From Epiperipatus broadwayi (taxonomy: Eukaryota; Onychophora; Udeonychophora; Euonychophora; Peripatidae): a DNA stretch of 64,000 nucleotides. This document shows, in pieces, positions 43,801 to 49,800 of this stretch. The stretch covers positions 3,747,001 through 3,811,000 of the forward strand of contig JAQFVV010006306.1 in assembly GCA_028023455.1 (NCBI GenBank). Direction: 5' to 3'. The position numbers were made by a program, and so were the translations under genes. A model generated the notes under the pieces. That model worked only from the letters and a program-made list of their open reading frames with translations, was not told the origin of the DNA and did not search any database. The stretch's first letter is position 1, and each line of letters begins with the position of its first letter.

Positions 43801-46800
43801 TAATTTTTATAAATGCAATATTAACAAATCTCTCTATTCACCTGGTCTTACTCTATTTTCCCAGATCCTGCTACAACTTCTGTATTTATAGCACATTTCA
43901 ATTCTCACAGGAGTCTTTGGAATATGTAAATAAATATTAAGCAAGTTGTCAACTTTTAGAATAAATGGATATAAACAACATGAACTTACATTATGAGGTG
44001 AAGCAAGAAGAAACATTCCATTGGGCAGGTGGGGAATAGATACAACATAATTCGATTTATTATATTTTACTTCATTGTCTTCTGAACTACTGATATTGGA
44101 ACATCTCCCCTTTAGTCAACATAACCAAATCTCATTCTTGGAATATATATTCCTATAAAAATTATCCTATGTTGAGATGGAAGTTGAGGAAAGCTAATGA
44201 GATGGTGTAATGGATATCTTGGAAAAAAATATTAATTGAATCTCTTCCAATTCCCTCTTGTTATAATAGATTTAATAAACTCAAAGTAGCTTACCAAAGA
44301 GTCCATTCTTTATGGATATCAAAAGCAATTCATTCCACTTTGTAATAAAACCAACAGTGATCTTTACAGCCAATTTTTGTCTACCAAAGATATGGATATT
44401 GCTGACAGAAGGCAAAACTTTCAAAATTTAATTTTAAGATCAGATCTCCTTTGTGAAAGTTTGGTGGATGTAAAAAGAATTAATACTATTACTGCTAATG
44501 AAATTGCCAATCATATAGATCAAACTTTTAAATCCAAAAATGATAAAATGAGAAAAAACATCATTAGAGTAGAATTGCAAGCTTCTGTTTCATGAATTTG
44601 ATGTTAATTGTCTTAAAACAGGAAAGGCCACAAGATCAAAGAGCATACTTCAAGAGTTTCTAAAAAATTTAAGATACAAAGCCAAAACATGGTTGACAAA
44701 ACTATTCAATAATATTATCTATACAAAAACTTTTCCAACATTTGACATAAAGCAAAACTACAGTAATCTTAAAATCAAACAAAAGTGACAATAATCCCCA
44801 AAAAAAAAAAACCCATCTCCCAATATCATTATCGTGTGTTCCCCTTAAGCTTTTTGAAAGAATCCTATTAACGAGAATTTTACCAATAGCTGAGAGCCAT
44901 TTACCTATAAATCAGGCTGAGTTCAGGTCTGGAAAAAACTGCTGCAAATTAGTTTTATCTTTAACAATTCATCTTGAAAAAGACTTTTGGCGCAACAGTT
45001 TCTAAAATTCTTCAATGGAGGAAAAACGTTAATTTATTGACAAAATGATCTCCAACAAAAAAATCCAAGTAGCACTAAATGATAATTGCACTAGATAAAT
45101 TTTAAAGAATGGTCTTCCACACAGTTTTATTTATCAGTGACCTTTCTGAATAGAAAGCAGGAAATTCATTTATGCTGATGCTATTACTTCGATTTCTCTC
45201 AGAAGAGATTCTTTCCTAAAATAGAAGTCTCTCAAAAAGAATATAAAATAAATAGGATATCTTTTTTAAAGACTGGGGTCATATTCCTAAGCCAATAAAG
45301 TCAATGTGCTCAATTTTTTTTTTTATTTAAACAATGGGGAATCTTCTTGCAATACAAAAATATAACTTTTTGCAATAAAGAATTGAAACATAATCCTATT
45401 TTGTGCCATTTATGAGTAATCTTGGAATCAACACTTAACTCATTTTCCTCATTTCGTTAAAATTAAATCAAAATTAATTTCCAGGGAATAACTTTCTCGG
45501 AAAGCTACAATTAGCATTCCTTTGGTTCTAATGCAAATCCTTTATGGATAACTTTCTAAGTATATTCTTCTGGTAATTACTGTGCTTCCATTTAAATAAA
45601 AAGTTCCTATGAATGACTTCAACACTTTGCATAAACTGTAATTCTTTATTGTGTTCTATCCCCCCCCCCAAAAAAAAAAAATTAACAATATACCTCTTTA
45701 AGAGTAAATGAGATATACTCTTCCAAAAAAAAATTATGTTCATCATCATAAAATATTATTTTAAAGAAATATGTTACCATTCATTTGCTTGACATGGCCA
45801 TTTTATGAAAAAAACTCTTTACAAGAGTAGATTCAAAAAATATAGTGATGATCAGGCATTTTAATTCCATTAAACTGGATAACTTTAAAATCCAAATGAA
45901 CATCACATGATCACCATCTCTATACTAGCACATAATTTGTTGTAAACAAAGGCAAAACTCCCCATACAGTAGCCCCACCCTGTGCCAAACAGAGTAATCA
46001 ATGGATGCCAGAAGGCTTGTGCATAAAATCTCTAACTAGTGCCTACTCATCCAATATCCCCAGACTAGTTTCTGGCTTGTGGCCATCATCAGTGAGGAGC
46101 CTTGGATCTGAGAGCCTAAGATCTAGGTGCAGTGCTCTCAGATCCAAGGTTCCTCACTGATGATGGCCACAATCCAGAAACTAGTCTGGGGATATTGGAT
46201 GAGTAGGCACTAGATACTGATTTTATGCACAAGCCTTCTGGCATCCATTGATTACTCTGTTTGGCACACGGTGGCACTACTGTATGGGGAGTTTTGCCTT
46301 TGTTTAAATCCAAATGAACAGATTAGGATAGAACCACCATTAAAAGCAGTTATCTAAATCAAATTATAGACATATATTTAAGATCCACCTCAAAACCGGC
46401 CATTAAAAAAAAAAAAAGTGTTGAAAAAAATGAAATGTTGGTAAAAAAAATATTTGATAAAAGAGAATTGAAAAATGAGACTTTCATATCCTCTAAATTA
46501 CTAGAAAATGATTCCTTTTTCAACACCAAATTCTTTTAAGAATAGAAATAAGTGAAGATTGCCCAATTTATACAATTTGAAAAGACTTAAAGATGCATCA
46601 CCATCCCTTTTACGGGCATTAGCATGTAGATAAGCTTTCCTTTATTCCATGTACATCTTATGTCCATTTATATCAATCCACATAACAGAACAGCATCTAC
46701 CAAATCATTATCATTAAGAGTATCCAAATAGTCTGAATAAGCAACGTTTTATAAAAATGAACTGCTGAACTTAGTGCAAAAGTAATAAAGGAAACTGCCT

Positions 46801-49800
46801 TTCTAGGAGTCTGCAAATATTTATCAGATTATATCATCCAATATGTGTTTAGTACAGCAGACTAATTACAACTAATCTCACTACATTATAAAATCTTATT
46901 ACTTCCTTTCAATCGGTCTTTTCCAATAACATATGTCTATTAAAAACATCATTGAAGATTTCCTAATATTATAGAGAGAAATGGAAATGTTATTACAATT
47001 ATAACTTACATCAAAGACCACAAGGCATTGTTTACAATGCATGTAAAAATTAAGTTTTTTAGATTTGGAAAAATATTTGCAATTACAGAAATAACATTTG
47101 AAACATTCTATTGAATAAGATACCCATCCTTATCGGAATGGGTATCTTATCCAATAGAATATTACAAACATAGGCATTGCTTTTTTAAAAAAACTTTTCT
47201 CTGAAAAATATACAAATAAATCTGACTTTTGATAATGACAATCTCAGAATTAGTATTAGTGTACCGTTAATTAAATAAGGGAAGAAGGCAATCAAGTGAT
47301 ATCTCAAAAAATGCCAAAACTGAGAAATTTATCACTCTTTCAAAAGATAATCTGCTATCACAATTGTTATGTTATTATCCCTATGATTTCCAAAGGGCTG
47401 TGAGTACCGCAGATGTCGGAAGAATATTTATAGAAAAATAATAAAAAAAGTAAAGGATTTATAATTTAAATAACTGTTGATGCAATGCTTGACTAATTCA
47501 ACAACATTTTCTGTAGTTTATGATATGCCATCCGATAAAAATAATATTAATGAACATGAGCGATTGTTAGTTATAAATTTAAATAGAAATATTTAAAAAT
47601 GGACATTTGAATTTTAACAATATCAGTAACTTCTGTAAAAAATATCCTAAAATAATATTCCATATGTGGCTTATACAATTTTAACATAACTTTACATCTA
47701 AAGTTTAATTTTCTATTCAGAAGAAACTCTAGCATCAATAGTTTTGTAGGTGGCTTAAAGGCCTGACAGTGTAAAAAAGCTCTGTAGATTAGCATATTTC
47801 ACGAACGTTAGTGTGTAATAGAAATTGTGGACTTAATTAGTGAGGTATTTAATAGTCTTATGCTCTCAAATCAAAATGCTTTAGATTTGCCTATATAATT
47901 AAAAAGTAGGTTGAAGATATAAGAGGTTGCTCTTATCTTTTAAAGTCGTTAATCTTGTGTTAAGATTTGTAGAGGTCCTTACTGTTGTATTCAGACACAT
48001 AGTCTTAAGGTGATAACCTTAATATATATTACTTTACGTAATGAGTATGCACTTAGCAAATTAATAGTTACAACTTCAAATTGTCTTAAAATATTTCTAA
48101 TCATAAGATCTTAACACTGACTCATAAATCGAAAGATTTCATGAATGTTAGTTTGTGACAGAAATTGTGGAGTTAATCAGTGTATTTAATAGCCTCATGC
48201 TTTCAAATCAAAATACTTTAGATTCATCTATATAATTAAAAAGTAGGTTGAAGATAAGAGGCCGCTCTTGTCTTTTAAAGTCATTAATCTTGTGTTAAGA
48301 TTTGTAGAGGTCTCTACTGTCGTATTCAGGCGCATAGTCTTAAAGTGATAGCTTTAATATATATTACTTTATGTAATGAGTATGCACTTAACAAATTAAT
48401 AGTTACAACTTTAATATGTCTAAATAATCTGAAATAAGAAGTTGATGGGTCTGCAAAGATGTTTTAAAAAATTTGTATAATGGTAACAACTCAACAATAT
48501 ACACTGAATTTTGCAAATTACATAAATGAGATTACTTAAAAAAATATTATCAAATGGTATATCATAGTTAAAATAGATAAAATGAAGAAATATTCTAGCT
48601 CTTAGATTTAAACAAGTCATAGTTCTCACAATGAGATAATTTTTTTTGGTATGAAAAATATTTAGTTTATATGATACTATTGAAAATTCATCATATATGA
48701 ACCAGAAAGAGTTTATAAGTAACTGGGAATTAGTAAAATGTCCTTTTTGAGTGATTTCGTGTAGTAGTAAAATATCAGATTCTGGCATGTAAGGTCTTTG
48801 AATCGATTCCAGTTCTTGCAATTTTGGTACTCAAACATCAAGCCATTCAACTATTTATTTATTTAGTGAATTTTCCAAAGATTATGAGATTATTAAAAAA
48901 AAAATTGGTGAGCAGTAGAAAAGCAGATAGTTACATTTGTTGAAAAATTTTAGAAGTTGATGACAAATGATAGAAATCACATTAGTTAGAAAGGCATTCT
49001 ATTAGCTGAATCCAAATTTATTACTATTAAATTCTGTCGATGGAAGCAATATGCTGAATGCAATTTGATCATTATTAACAAAAAATATTTTAGGAAGAAT
49101 TTATTTCTCCAAAATTTGAGCATATCAACACATACCTCATTTTAATTCTATAAACATAAGATTTGAAATCTAATACTGGAGTTGATACATGAAAAACTAA
49201 AAATCAAAAAAAGTGAAAAATCTATTACTAGACATGAAATGGTTTTAAATTATAAACATTTCTGGATGACAGAGTAGATAATATATGACAACAAGAAAAA
49301 GAAGCATATAAGTTTATTGTTCGAATGCTAAAAATAGATGTAAAGATAAACCAAGAATTAACAAGTGTGCTATTTTATTATGGTGATAAATGAAAAAAAA
49401 AATAAAAATCATGCTTTAAAAAAATTGAAAATGATTACAGTAATAAAACTTCTTTGCTTCTGTGAATAATTCTCTCTTTAATTAAAAAAACAAAACTCTC
49501 TAAAAAAAAATTATTCAATAAGGCTATGTTAATTTATTTTTATTTTTTTAAAGCCAATCTAATTTTTTTTTTAAAAAATGCCTAAATTAGTCCAAATTTA
49601 ATTTTTACTTCAGAAATTATTCAAAACAATCAACTTCTCAATATTTATGTACTCTGTCAATGATATTTGTTGGCATGCTGCTAAAATTATCTCTAGAAAT
49701 CCAAATAAAAATATTTTCTATTGTACGTTTCTTGCTTTGGAAAAGCCCAAAATTGTGAATTGCAAGTGAATTTTGTTTTAATGTTTACATAAAAAAATAT

